DNA of 64,000 nt from Amyelois transitella (Eukaryota > Arthropoda > Insecta > Lepidoptera > Pyralidae): assembly GCF_032362555.1 (NCBI RefSeq), contig NC_083533.1:3415001-3479000 (forward strand), written 5' to 3'. How positions within the stretch are numbered: position 1 is the first letter of the stretch; every line of letters begins with the position of its first letter. A program made the translations under genes and the position numbers. This document shows, in pieces, positions 33,901 to 45,049 of this stretch. The notes below the pieces were generated by a model, which was given only the letters and a program-made list of their open reading frames with translations, ran no database searches and was not told the DNA's origin.

Positions 33901-35179
33901 AAAGAGAAGGCAGTATTATGTCATCTCTATCACACATGCCGCCATGACAGAATTTGGACAGCAGTACATGATGAAAGGTACAATGAGCGTGTCTGAGAGC
34001 CGATAAGCGAATTACTACAAATCCCATTCAAGTTTGCAAAGTAATCCTATTTAAACAACGTGTTTAATAGAGTTATTAACAGAGATGATTTCCAAAATTC
34101 TGGGAATTTTGGGAAATCATCAAGGTCAGTGATGCCTGTCAAGAATAAATGAATCCCTTACTAATATTATAAATGTGCAAGTATATTTGTCTGTTTTGCT
34201 GCTACAGTCGAACCGCTGGACCGATTTCAATGAAATTTGGCACAGATAGGTTCGAGAGTTACATAGGTTAACTTTTTTAGTAAGTCATTTAACTAATCAT
34301 GCCTTTTCACCGGAGGGGTAGGCAGTAACAGATACAAATTCATTCCACTTGCACACCTCTAGAAACTCTTTCTCTTCATACACATTCATCAATCTCTTCG
34401 CGCAATCTCGGGTCGGAATCAAGACAAGTCAACACTTCATTCATAAAAAAATATGCATTGTTTTTGCTACCTGTTTTATTCGAACTTGTCTGTCTGTAAA
34501 TATCTGTTATCATTTACCTTTTCTGATAAGGGCACAGCATGAGCCGCTGTCATGACCTCGAAGAGAAGTAAGGTCATTGATACCTGTCAAGAATAAATGA
34601 ATCCCTTACTAATATTATAAATGTGTAAGTATGTTTGTCTATTTTGCTGCTACAGTCAAACCGCTGGACCGATTTGAATGAAATTTGGCACAGATATAAA
34701 ATATTCCTTCGGGAGTAACATAGGTTAACTTATTTTTTATTAATTATTAAGGTTAATGAATATATTCTAAAAAACCACATATTGCTTTAAACTCAAAGCA
34801 AGTTCAAAATTGAGTACGAAAACACAAAAAATATGTTTTTCTTCTTCAACACCAGCCAAGTTTTAGGAATATCTTTAGTAAATACTTACATACATATCTA
34901 TAATCACGTCTTTATCACTTACGGGGTAGACCGAGCCCAGAGTCTCGAAATGGCTGGAAAAATGGACACTTTCAGCTGTATGGGTTATTGTTTGAATTGT
35001 GAATCAAATAGCGAAAGGTTGCAAGCCTATCCCCCTTAAAGAAGCATCACAAGTTTGTAATCCTATCCCTTAGTCGCCTTTTACGACATCCATGGGAACG
35101 AAATGGAGTGGTTCTTTTGTTTTATTGACGGGCACCACACGGCACTTTTAATTGATTACCTACTCACCACGATTCTCAT
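21964..35179 (-). CDS. Gene A: secreted, acidic, repeat-rich protein of unknown function
   Basis: I do not recognise a family. Exons, in gene order: 35179-35168, 34583-34518, 32520-32377, 31928-31830, 31142-31083, 30404-30288, 29689-29621, 28775-28683, 28343-28272, 27313-27239, 26817-26617, 25835-25776, 24979-23789, 23671-23603, 23308-23249, 23040-21964. All introns are GT-AG and every one falls between codons. Product about 1154 residues. The start MRIVVSMTLLLFEVM, then TAAHA|VPLSEK, is a clear signal peptide with an AHA cleavage site. Exon 28272-28343 has a dibasic site VKRSLNYQ. Residues 357-753 are Ser/Thr/Glu heptads. A short helical block (LYEKLIKS-EQFWKWLAHWTS to VKEMVKQEVAKEIKKYE) follows, then an Asn/Asp/Glu-rich C-terminus ending EDFIAL. 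It resembles extracellular matrix, cuticle or mucin-like proteins in composition only. Small exons could have been missed between 32520 and 34518. Confidence 0.8.
23100..23240 (+). mobile_element. Decayed TATG-tail SINE in gene A
   Basis: Only patches remain (ggttatcggccatcgcctac, then cgagagggatatagac and tatgtatgtatgg). Confidence 0.5.
23421..23452. repeat. Perfect 14-bp inverted repeat with 4-base loop
   Basis: atcaaatctggaga, loop cata, tctccagatttgat. It lies in the gene A intron between exons 23308 and 23603. No flanking element is recognisable. Confidence 0.85.
23789..24979 (-). CDS. Gene A large exon: 7-residue tandem repeats
   Basis: A 397-codon exon, phase 0 at both ends. From residue STEGIL onward it is a nearly unbroken string of about 40 heptads of the type T-S-(S/T)-(E/D)-x-I-(L/F/E), for example TSSEGIL, TSSEGIV, TPTEEIL, TSSDEIL. 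The later part has a higher-order unit of four heptads (28 residues, 84 bases; marks APIEETS, KSGEEIL, TSTEGVE, TSTVEIF) repeated with minor change at about 24070-24370. Only one 6-residue slip (TSKEDL) breaks the register. The exon ends with a non-repetitive acidic stretch and SKSMLKH. Confidence 0.88.
25488..25778 (+). mobile_element. TATG-tail SINE inserted at a gene A splice donor
   Basis: The element (about 25506-25766) is flanked by ataacttacgtt at 25488-25499 and 25767-25778. The right copy spans the donor of exon 25776-25835 (acttac|gtt on the + strand). The insertion therefore duplicated the exon/intron boundary, leaving an orphan donor-like copy at the far end of the element. Confidence 0.8.
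26340..26600 (+). mobile_element. TATG-tail SINE, decayed
   Basis: Recognisable from gtgccgtgtgactcccg to the tail tatgtatgtatgcatg. The gene A donor at 26611-26616 lies about 20 bases beyond. Confidence 0.75.
26972..27235 (+). mobile_element. Full TATG-tail SINE abutting a gene A donor
   Basis: gacgtgtggttcccggcacc at the start and tgaccatatgtatgtatgta at the end. The tail runs into tattac, the donor (GTAATA) of exon 27239-27313. Confidence 0.88.
27402..27663 (+). mobile_element. Full TATG-tail SINE with 14-bp target duplication
   Basis: Flanked by attttatttattat at 27388-27401 and 27664-27677. The element starts gtgccgtgtggctcccggc two bases after the left repeat and ends (tatg)n. This is the cleanest reference copy: about 262 bases, hairpin at 27618-27641. 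Confidence 0.92.
28375..28620 (-). mobile_element. tRNA-derived SINE
   Basis: Minus copy from atatacgggacaaattacac to gcgccacagaggccgtc, with B box ggattcgaacccagg. Confidence 0.9.
28885..29600. mobile_element. Three TATG-tail SINE copies in one gene A intron
   Basis: Minus copy 28888-29125, decayed plus copy about 29170-29330, plus copy about 29350-29595 starting gccgtgtgggtcccggc. The plus copy ends 20-30 bases before the donor at 29620. Confidence 0.7.
29818..29975 (-). mobile_element. tRNA-derived SINE, tRNA part lost
   Basis: Stops at ccctggccgggattta, within the B box, so the tRNA half is missing. Confidence 0.8.
30475..30845. mobile_element. Interleaved TATG-tail SINE copies
   Basis: A plus element starting gtgccgtgtggttcccggc at 30477 is interrupted by a minus 3' piece (30535-30630), then continues cccatggatgtcgtaaaagg to the tail at 30845. 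A second minus tail region starts at about 30995. Confidence 0.7.
31245..31530. mobile_element. LINE 3' fragment
   Basis: From actagctgtgcccgcgactcc to cagctttataatattagtat, as at 16365-16612. Confidence 0.7.
32583..32848 (+). mobile_element. Full TATG-tail SINE in gene A
   Basis: gttttttatcaa occurs on both sides (32567-32578 region and just after the tail), consistent with a target duplication. Body complete. Confidence 0.85.
32962..33196 (-). mobile_element. tRNA-derived SINE
   Basis: Complete minus copy; B box gggattcgaacccggg intact; ends ccacagaggccgtca. Confidence 0.92.
33478..33960. mobile_element. Family G element and LINE C-terminal fragment
   Basis: 33478-33655 is an inverted family G element. 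33693-33960 is a minus LINE 3' end (gaggggtaggcagagacc, cttcatgcaagctcg, gaccttcccactcc). Confidence 0.65.
34122..34730. repeat. Duplicated exon-2 edge of gene A
   Basis: The acceptor edge of gene A exon 34518-34583 with its intron (aaggtcattgatacctgtc, aagaataaatgaatccc, then a LINE piece with gctggaccgattt) recurs 448 bases away at 34122-34260 (aaggtcagtgatgcctgtc). It is a partial exon plus acceptor copied into the intron. Confidence 0.85.
34880..35145 (-). mobile_element. TATG-tail SINE in gene A intron 1
   Basis: Left tail acttacatacatat, hairpin end cttacggggtagacc, right end gacgggcaccacacggcac. Ends about 20 bases before the first exon's donor. Confidence 0.75.
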
Positions 35180-35217
35180 TTTATATAAGTAATTCACAGA
35201 CCCGATCACTACACGAA

Positions 35218-35249
35218 TGATCTCAAATAGGTCATCTCGTTTATATATA
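35218..35249 (-). promoter_or_regulatory. TATA box and initiator of gene A
   Basis: On the gene strand TATATATAAA spans 35249-35240 and TCATTC, an insect initiator form, has its A at 35218, 31 bases downstream. This leaves a 39-base 5' UTR before the ATG at 35179. Spacing and position both fit a focused promoter. Confidence 0.6.
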
Positions 35250-35812
35250 TTATAACTAATGGCTATTTTATCAGGCGGCATCGAAGGATCTTATCGGATT
35301 TCCTAATTGGATCTGAGATTTTGACGGGTATGCGATATATATTGATTCTGTAGCAACATCTCTACGCTACGAGTCACAAAAACACAATAACGCGTCGCTA
35401 TCAGTCAATAACAGCGAAAAGTCTAGATCGCGCAAGCAAAGTTTTCACGGATTGAAGCATAAATACAAGGTGCGACTCGACATCGTCTGTCGCGCGGTTC
35501 CCCAGGCATCACACCTAGCCTGGCCGAAGATCTTCCCTTTGGTGGCGGTTGAACCCGAAAAATTGCTCCAGCTATAATTCCGTCCTTGACTGGAAGAATA
35601 AACATGCTTCTCTCCACGTGCAGATTGGAAAGTCTAAAGGTAAGGATAGGCTTTAAAAACTTGGGATTCTTCTTTTAGGCGATGGACTAGCAACCTGTCA
35701 CTTTTTGAATCTTATTCTATCATTTAATAGTACCTATAGCGGAACTTGGCCTTCCACTCTTTGCGAGCTTGTTCTGTCTACCCTGTATGAGATAAAGATG
35801 TGATTATATGGG

Positions 35813-35985
35813 TCAGGTCAAAAGTACCCGAAACCGCCGAGCTTGCATGAAGAGAGTTATGAATGTGGATGAAGCGAAGGAAGTGTGCAGAGATCGTGGC
35901 AAGTGGAAAGAGGTAGTCTCTGCCTACCCCTCCGGGAAAGAGGCGTGATTTTATGTATGTATGTATGTATATGTATGTATGTATA
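35813..35985 (+). mobile_element. LINE 3' end
   Basis: Encodes [13 protein letters not shown] then [28 protein letters not shown] and TGA, followed by a long (tatg)n tail. Confidence 0.8.
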
Positions 35986-36704
35986 TTAAAAAGTTATCTT
36001 TCAATAATTGAGCAAGAAATCGCATTAAAAACACAAAACTCCTTTTTCGCAGCCGATCCATGGTGTTTAGTGGAAAATTTCTAAGGAAGTGATGTCCCGG
36101 GTTCAACGCCCTGTGACTCATGACAGAATGAAGATCATCCGGCCTAAAATCATCAAGAAAATATCAGTTAAAAATAACTGTAGTTTAATGATTTTAACAA
36201 TTAATCATCGGAAATTTTTGATAGGACATTCAATTTTCAATTAATTGCGATGACTAATAAATATGGGTAAAAATAATACATGTGGATAGGAAGAGTTTTA
36301 TTAGAATTTTCGAAGTTATGTAGGTACATACATTAGTTTAAATACTAACTGATGCTATTGAGTTAAAGGAAAACGTCCTGAGGAAACCTGTACAATTATG
36401 CAACGCGATGTATAACCATGATCAATCCAATGCGGGTCAGGTTTACCTGCAAAGGTTGCGGAGGTCAGACGGGAGTCGCTTCGTGTAAAAACCTGACTCA
36501 CCCAATCCAGGATCCATGGTCAAAGGCACACCCCGGGCTCCTCTCCAGAGTGGTGAGGATGCAACCGGGACTAAAGCTGGGAGTAAGGAAACAAAACGTG
36601 TTTTGATTAATTTTGTTTCATTTATAACTATGTACTTACTATTTTCTTGTTACTGTATAAATTTTTATGCAATAAAGATATTACAAACAAACAAACAAAC
36701 AAAC

Positions 36705-36968
36705 GTGCCGTGTGGTTCCCGGCACCAATACAAAAAAGAATAGGACTACTCCATCTCTTTCCCATGGATGTCGTAAAAGGCGACTAAGGGATAGGCTTAC
36801 AAACTTGGGATTCTTTTCTAGGCGATGGGCTAGCAACCTGTCACTATTTGAATCTCAATTCTATCATTAAGCCAAATAGCTGAACGTGGCCATTCAGTCT
36901 TTTCAAGACTGTTGGCTCTGTCTACCCCGCAAGGGATATAGACGTGACCATATGTATGTATGTATGTA
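36705..36968 (+). mobile_element. Full TATG-tail SINE
   Basis: Inserted in an (aaac)n run with acaaacaaac on both sides. Body is intact and close to the copy at 27402. Confidence 0.9.
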
Positions 36969-37805
36969 CAAACAAACGTAGGGAGATGATGAACAGAGTA
37001 GATTGACTGAGCGAATATACAAGGAGAGTGTGAATAAGAACTGTGCTGTTGAAAGGTAGACGAACGTTACCTTGATAAAATCGAGAACGTCCTGGCAAAA
37101 GGTCAGGTCAAGACTACCTGAAACTGACGAGCTTGCAAGAAGACAGTTATGAATATCTTAAGCAACTGCGCATACGCGTTTAGGATGCTAAGTTGGAACA
37201 ATTTTAGTTATTAAGAAACCTTGTATCTTATTAGTTAGTGTATGTGGTGTTGCCTTATAAATAAATAAATATGGTTTAGTCGGAAACACGTTTCGACAAC
37301 GTGGAGTAGGCCCAATCTAGTTCTTTCCAAGCTTGATACCTACATACATACATACAAACATAGTCTATATCCCTTGCGGGGTAGACAGAGCCAACAATTT
37401 TGAAAAGATGTATTAATTCATATTAGAATTAAGATTCAAATAGTGACAGGTTTGAGGTTGGTAACCAATCGCCTACAAGAGAAATACGAAGTTGATTAAC
37501 CTTTCCCTTAATTGACTTTTAATCACAAATTTAAAAGTCTTAGTCACCTCTTATGACATCCATGGGAATATGGAGTGGTTCTCGTGGAAGTCGTTTTTTG
37601 CAGATTTAAAAGTGTCGAAAACCACACAGCACATTACACAATATTTTTTTTTCAAGACTGTTGGTTCATACATCTTGATCACTAATCGATGCTCTTACAG
37701 CGGACACCTGCACATTCAGATTAATGGATTCGCCACTCTGAACTTAGTTGGGCTACCATGTAGACAAAAGCATGTTTAAATAAAACACAACATGTCAAAA
37801 ATATA

Positions 37806-37811
37806 TTTATT
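37806..37811 (-). terminator. Poly(A) signal of gene B
   Basis: tttatt on the + strand is AATAAA on the gene strand, about 60 bases after the stop at 37872-37874. Confidence 0.6.
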
Positions 37812-37871
37812 AGTTAAAAATCTTTAGGACATATTATAAAATTAAAAAAAAAAACAAAATCAATTAAAAAC

Positions 37872-40800
37872 TTAAGTTTTTGTACTATTCACGGTACCAG
37901 GATTAATGTACTTTGAGGAACTTGTCAAAGGAATAGGTATTGTTTTAAAACCATTTCCCAAGTCAGTGTCGATAAAGAACTTAGCTTTATTTTCTCTTTT
38001 CATGGCACCCTCATCTTTGGGTGCCCATTTGTGCAGAACAGGATTATTTGGCATTTGTTGAGGCTCTGAATGTATGTGACCTTGATATACCACGTTAGCT
38101 ACTGGTGAATTTGGCTTATTCGGATCGACATAAGGATGTTGGTAAGCATATATGAATGGAATAGCGTATCTTGTATCGTTTCTGTCATTAATTTGTTTAT
38201 CTTTGTTAATTTGTTCTTGTATTGGATTAATTTTATCTCTTGTGTTCTCAGCGTTATCATTACGAAGAGTTTTCTCAACAGGCTTATCAATTCTGTCTAT
38301 AAGTTTCACTAAAAACGCTTCCAACATTTCCGTGTTTCTGTCTATTTTGTTCAGTATCTCCTTAGTTAGTTTACCGTTCTTTTCTATAATGTTTATCAAT
38401 TTTTTATCAGTGGTTTTAATAGGCAGAGCAACAGGAACTGGCATAAAAGCAGGTGTAGTGGTTGGATGGGTTGTTGTTGGATGAGTAACAGTAGTACTTT
38501 GAACAACAGGAGTTTGATGGGATTGTCGATTAGTATCATTATTTAGCTGTGCGTTTTGATCATTTCTTGATAATACTGTTGCCAGTAATTTACTTAAATC
38601 ACCCTTTTTTATTTGAATAGGCAGAGATTCCCCGGGTAATTTCAAGTCTAATATTTCATCAGAGTCCGTATGATTCCACACTATTATGCTATCCAAATGT
38701 TCTCTTTCTTTGTTTAAATGAGCTAATTGTAAATCTATTAATTGTTTATGTTTATTCAGCATTGATTTTATTTTAAACTGCTGCGCTTTCAACTGTGGAT
38801 TCATAGTTGTTGTTGTTATCTGAACGGTTGTTACATTTGGACTTTTGCCAGCACTTTTTAAGTTTTCAATATTCTCCACTTTAGATATTTCTGACACATT
38901 CACAAGGGAATAAAAGCGCAAACCATCCCTGTCATAACTTTTGTTAATGCTCGTGTGAATTTCTTTAAAACCTTGTTTCAATTCTGTTACATTTTTAGGA
39001 ACAATTTTGATGGAAAGTTTATATTTTGTATTCGAGTTTGGTGCAAATAATAACGTTTTTGGTGTAGATAAATTTTGGACAATCTGATAATAATTTTCTG
39101 TCGTTGTTTCGAAAATTGGAACTGGCATTTCGTATTTATCACCAGAGTATTTGTTATCCAAATCACTCATAACCTTTCTTATATTTCCGTACATTGCAGG
39201 CTCCATATCAGCCTCCTTGGGTTTCGATATTTCTTCCATAAACACATGTGGATATTTTGACATAAGTGGATTATGTCTCGACCGCCCCTCGAAAATGTGT
39301 GTTATGTAATTTTCGACTGGTTGACTTTCTTCGAAAATGTTGTAGCTTGGAACTGGTTGGTTGTGACTGTAATCAAAAACTTCTTCACCTCTGTCTGGCC
39401 TATATATGTCACTATTTCCCTCGTCTCCGGGATGTAGAACTTCTCTAAGAACAGCTCTGTTGGAGAATTCATCTTCATTGGAAACAACAAATATATTCTG
39501 TTCGTCAACAGGTTTATCTGGATTTCTATGTGTTGCGTCAGAACTTTTGTCAGTAGCAATAATTCTTATTTTATCTATATGACGCTTCACTCTTTTTTTC
39601 TTAATGAAAATCTTTTTTGATTTTGTTTGCAAGAATTTATTTAATTTCCTTCTAGTGTTTATATTTGAATATTTTTTGACAGTAAGTGAACGTTTCTTTC
39701 TATACTCTTCTAACAAGTTTGCCAATGAAAATATTTCGCTTGGTTTTAATTTCTTATTGAATATATCCAACGTGACTGGTTTATCAGTTCTATTTTCCAC
39801 CAATTTTATAGGCCTCTCGTGTTTGTGATTATATGTTTCTTTTTCAAATATATCTTGGTAGTTCTCATAGGGAAGGGAATTGGTATCATATATCATTTTG
39901 TATTCATTAGAATGGTAATCTTCTTCAACAGCACTGCGGCGAATAATAGTATGATCGTCAGGAGTTTCAAAATCACCAACGTTATTATATGCTTGATTTT
40001 TATACTGACTATCAGAGTTGGTTTCGTCAACCGGTTCTATCTTTCCATAATTATGATTGTAAACTTTTGCAAGATTATCAACACCAGTAAATACTTTGAT
40101 TGTTTCTGGATCTGGTTCTTCATCAGTGTACTGGTTAAAACCGACAGAAATTCCACCACCGTCCATATCTTTGACAATAAATTTCAAATTGCCCAAGTCG
40201 TAAAAATTTGTTGGTAATTCTTCATCGGAATTATCAGTATTTAATGGCTTTTGTAATCTTTGCGGTATGCCATTAAAAGTCATTACTCTATTGTAATCAA
40301 CGTCAACTTCAGACATCTCTGCTGAGTTTAATGCTTTTGAAGGTGTTAAAAATCTAGGCCCCATGTAGGTTCTTTTCCAAATTTCACCCGTTTGATCGTA
40401 GATGTTTGGAACATCGTTTTTATTTCCGTCTACTGATTTTGTTATAGGATCCACATGTCTATGTTCTACTTTACCATTTCTTACAGCTATTACTTTTTTA
40501 TTCATTAAAATTTTGTTGTACGCTAAAGGATTTTGTATACGTTTTTTCACATGAGCGTGATAATGTTTTTTTGTTTTATTGCCGTGATTCTCAACATTCG
40601 AATGAATTGCTTTTTGGATTTTCTCCACAAGATTTCTTATCAACTTTTTTCTTTTTTCTCCTTTCATGCCCTTGCTATCGAAGTGAGTTTCTATTTCAAC
40701 ATACAATTCATCGTCTTCAGATTTTGAAGCATTTTTCTTAGGATCGTAACGAATTTTAATGTGTCTTTTGAAACGTTTTTTATTTAAACTCTTAATTTTT

Positions 40801-41103
40801 GTATCAATAGGATTGCTTTTAACATGATTGTAATTTTTGAAATAATTTGATATGGCTTTGTTTAAATATGATTGTGGAATATTAAATTTTACTGGTGTAC
40901 TTTCTCCCGTTTCAATGTCATCTTCTTTAGACATCTCTTGATTAACTATTTGATTTTTATTAAGAGGTATTGTTATACTTTTGGGTATGTTTTCTGCTGT
41001 TGATGTCCAAGTATTACTGACTTCATCAGAAGACATTAATTTTACTTTAACTGGTTTACCATTATATATGAATTTAATTAGGCCTTGTATTTCTCTTGTG
41101 TTT
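37872..41103 (-). CDS. Gene B last exon (1077 codons)
   Basis: Enters in phase 2 (S-NTREIQGLIKFIYNGKPVKV). It is hydrophilic throughout, with basic clusters KKRFKRHIKIRYDPKK, KKRVKRHIDK and RKKRSLTVKK, a THPTTTHPTTTPAFMPVPVA linker, a helical block (KLINIIEKNGKLTKEILNKI) and a Pro/Tyr region (IPFIYAYQHPYVDPNKPNSP). Ends NPGTVNSTKT. No Cys-rich or enzyme motif is visible. Confidence 0.85.
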
Positions 41104-44100
41104 CTGGAAATTAATATTTTATTAATATTCTGCAAGTCTGTTTATAATGAATAACAATCTCAATACTAGAATTTGTTCATAAATCCAAAAATTTGAGAAT
41201 TTTGAAAAAAATACGTTTCAAAATACTCAAAGATTTTGTAAAGATGGATAATAAAAGTAATCAAAAAATACTTACGATTCACCATTGTGGGTTTTGGCGT
41301 CATTAGAATTGATGTCTATTAGCGTTTTGATTATCATCTGTGGCTCTGTAATATAAAATTAATAAAATGTAAACCAAACAAAAATAAAATTCAAATTTGG
41401 TCTTAGCGAATTAATTACTAGACAGTAAAGTAAGTCTAAACCTTTAAGAATAACTTAGGCTACTTTTTTTCTTTAACCCTACGTAAGTAAAGCCTCTGGC
41501 AAAAATATTGTGAAAAATAGTTTCATATCAAGTACTTGAAAGAATTTTATGTCTTCAGACTCTACACAACAGTGACACACCTAAGAAAGAAGTTAAAACC
41601 TTCAGAAAACATCGAAAACAAGAAATCATATTTGAAAAAACCTCACTTTCAGTTTCAACAGCCTTTATTGACGCATGTTTCTTATCTTTTTTCTCCATTG
41701 TATCACGAATTTGATTCTGTAGATCAGTGCATTGTATTAGTTCTTCAAAAAACTTACTTTCTACGATTTCTCCGTTGTTTTGTTGTTCCACTTTTTTGTG
41801 TTCATCTTTTTTGCCACTGAGTTCTTCTGCTAGAAGGGAATTGTTTATAACAATCTCAATCATTTACGTACTTTGATGACATAAAATGAAAATGTATATA
41901 GCATAGTAAATCATTTTTCATTATTTTAAAGTGACGAAGATGTCTAATTGTACAAAATTTGTTTTATTTAATTAAGCGTTAATAGTTGTTTTGCCAAAAA
42001 ATATGTCATTAACTCACCTCTATTTTGGTCTGGCACCTCAAACTTCTTGTTTAAAATATTAACCTTCTTATATACCTCACTTAAATCCATATGACCAATA
42101 ATTCCTTGTAGCAGTATATCATGCATTGCCAAATGAAGCATTTCACGTCTACTTTTATCCTCTTTTTTAGTTTTAACATCAGCTTTATAATTTTTTTCTA
42201 CAATTTCTTTATCATCACGTTCTTTATTTGTTACATTAACACTAACTTTATTGTTGGATGTTACGAGTGACCTTGTAGACTCTTTAAACTTTTTGTTACT
42301 AATATCTATTTCCTTGTCATTGTTATCATCTGTCTTTTTCTCTTCAATAGCATTAGTACTAAATTCTTCAGCATCCATTTGTTCTAATAATGCATTTAGA
42401 TGGTTCGTGAGAATATTCTTCACGTTTGGATTTTGAAGATGCAGTAAGAATGTATGGGGTTCTGAAATTATATATTAGAGTCATTAAACGGAACAAGTAA
42501 TGTGTAGATTTTTTACTATGTTTTATTATGTATTTGGAAACTCATCAAGTTTTAATGGCTATATCATTAAACAGCTTTATAGAGATTATAACAATTAAAA
42601 TAACCCTGTCTGCTACTGGCACTGATGGTTCGTTCTTACCTAAAGATCTCTTATTTCTAAATGATTCATCCTCATTGACATAGACGTCTTCTCTCCTGTA
42701 AACATCTTCAGCGTCCTCATAGTTTTTCTCATCATTAAATACAATCTCTGGTTTAATTTCCCGCATAAAGATAGTTGAGGCAGTATTTGATTCAGTGGTG
42801 TGGTGTGATGCATCTAGAATATAAATTAAATACCAACCAATATTTAAAAGTAAGTTAAGCAAGTTCTCACTATTTTGGAAACTTACTTCAAACTTTTAGC
42901 TATCGATTTAAACGCGGGCTTTGTGTCAAGATTCCTTTTACCCCGTAGGTGATATATACATAAAATCATCGCCTTTTTCCCGGAGGGATAGGACTGCATC
43001 TTTCCATTTGCCACGATTCCTGCACACTTCTTACGAAGGCGAGGCGAACCTCGTCCACATTTATAACTCTCTTCATCCATGCTCGTAGGTTTCAGGCGCT
43101 CTTGACCTGACCATTCGGCAGGATGAAGACATGCTATTTATTTTTCCTTTAATTAAAGCTCTCTGTTACAACGGAGGTCCTGGGTTCGAATCCCAGTCAA
43201 GACACAAAGAGAAACGAACTTTCTCTGATTGGTCTGGGTCTTCGATGTTTATCTACTTATATAAGTGTTTATTACAAAATATAGTATCGTCGAGTTAGTA
43301 TCTCGTAACACAAGTTTCGAACTTACTTCGAGGCTAACTCAATCTGTATAATTTGTCCCGTATATAATAAGTATTTATTGAAAAACTCACCCTTTTTCTT
43401 TCCAGACAATAACCCGTCAATGTCCACGAAAACATTGGTGAGAATGACCGTAAAAATGAACGCAATCACCAGTAGGGATAGACAGAAAACCCTGTAAAAG
43501 ATGACGTCGTAATCGCATCTTGTCATTGATCGATCTATCGATAAACAAATTAATCGTGAAGCCAACTGACTGTACACGAACTAAGTGAATGAAACAATGA
43601 ACGAGTTAACAATCTTGTTACACGCTCTTTTTTTTTTTTTTTGTTGAAGTTTGTTTTCAAAACATCGATACAGGCTTGTCATTTTTCGTGTAAGTATTGT
43701 TTCTGCATGATTTTAAGACTTGTTGATTTAAGTTTTTTGAGAAAGCGATAAAAATAAAGGGTGGCGATGCGATTAGCCGACGCCGAAAAAATAGTGCCGT
43801 GCTATTCCTGGCACTAATAGAAAAAATTATAGGGCCACTCCATCTCTTTCCCATGGATGTCGTAAACGGCGACAAAGGGACTGTTATACTTGGGATTCAT
43901 ATTTTAGGCGGTGGTCTAGCAACCTGTCACTATTTGAATCACAATTCAATCACTAAGCCGAACAACTGAACGTGGCCTTTCAGTCTTTTGATGACTGTTG
44001 GTTCTGTCTACCCCGCAAGAGGTATAGATGTGATAATATGTAATGTTTTGAAAAAGTCCACATCCGAGTTTGCTTAGTAATAGGTACTCGGCGAATTGTA

Positions 44101-45015
44101 AAACAAATTGGATGGTTTTTTTTGTTTGACACAAACTCTAACCTACTTACATTCATCAGGTCAAGATAGTTATAGACAGTTGGAAAAATCAAGGAAATTA
44201 GAAGTAATTTGAAAGATGTTAAGTTTATTTCGTGGTATTCAGACATTTGTTTAAGGCAGCCATCATTTAAAGTAGAAAGCCATTCACCAAATTACATATC
44301 TAAAAAAAATTATGATACCTATTTTAAATCCGTTACTGTTGTTTATCTTTCTGAACAATTATTTTAATCATATTCTCATTTTTTCGTTCCAAAGACGGGT
44401 GTAATTTTAGACATAATAAAATAAATAAATATATACACGGGACAAATTACACAGTTTGAGTTAGCCTCGAAGTAAGTTCGAGACTTGTGTTACGAGATAC
44501 TAACTTAAAATGAATTTATATAATTACTTATTATAGTACTTATAACATTTTTACGAATGACAAACTGACAGCAGTCTTCGATCACACCTCTTTTCCGATT
44601 GTAGGTAAGACCACATCATTCCATTTACCACGACGCCTGCGAATTTATGTTGCTTCATCCACATTCATCATTCCCTTCATGCAAGCTAGTCAATTAAGGT
44701 TTGGTCTTCGCCAGAACATGCGCGATTTGATCTTTGCAACACATTTGCCTAGACCCGTCTCTTGCAGTGTTTTAATTTTATAAAATATTCATTATCTCAA
44801 ATGATAATTTATTATGTAAATTGAAATCTTTATTAATATGTTAACCTACAAATTTATTGTTAACTTTATTTGTACCAACTACAGACGTAAGTACACGTAA
44901 TTGTTTACCCCACAGGGGATATAGACGTGACCGTATGTATGTATGTATAGAAGTAGAAAAAAAGGCGGACGGAGTTTTAGTATACGGCAAAATGAAGCAT
45001 CGATAGCCGGGCCAC

Positions 45016-45049
<34 letters not shown>

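Larger units (their letters stand above)
35250..37800. other. Intergenic region between gene A and gene B
   Basis: Holds a minus ORF fragment at 35423-35617 of unknown origin (PPPKGRSSARLGVMPGEPRD, probably a transposon remnant), a TATG-tail SINE piece (35640-35820), a LINE 3' end (35813-35985), a family E repeat (36415-36595), a full TATG-tail SINE (36705-36968), a LINE piece (36975-37150) and a decayed minus SINE (37330-37570). No gene is apparent. Confidence 0.65.

Noticed and set aside
35423..35617. Minus ORF with PPPKGRSSARLGVMPGEPRD as a real exon
   Set aside because: No splice partners in gene A or B and no second copy to support it. Probably a transposon remnant.
45019..45048. (TA)n run as an origin or regulatory site
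   Set aside because: Simple microsatellite inside a composite repeat with no further evidence.
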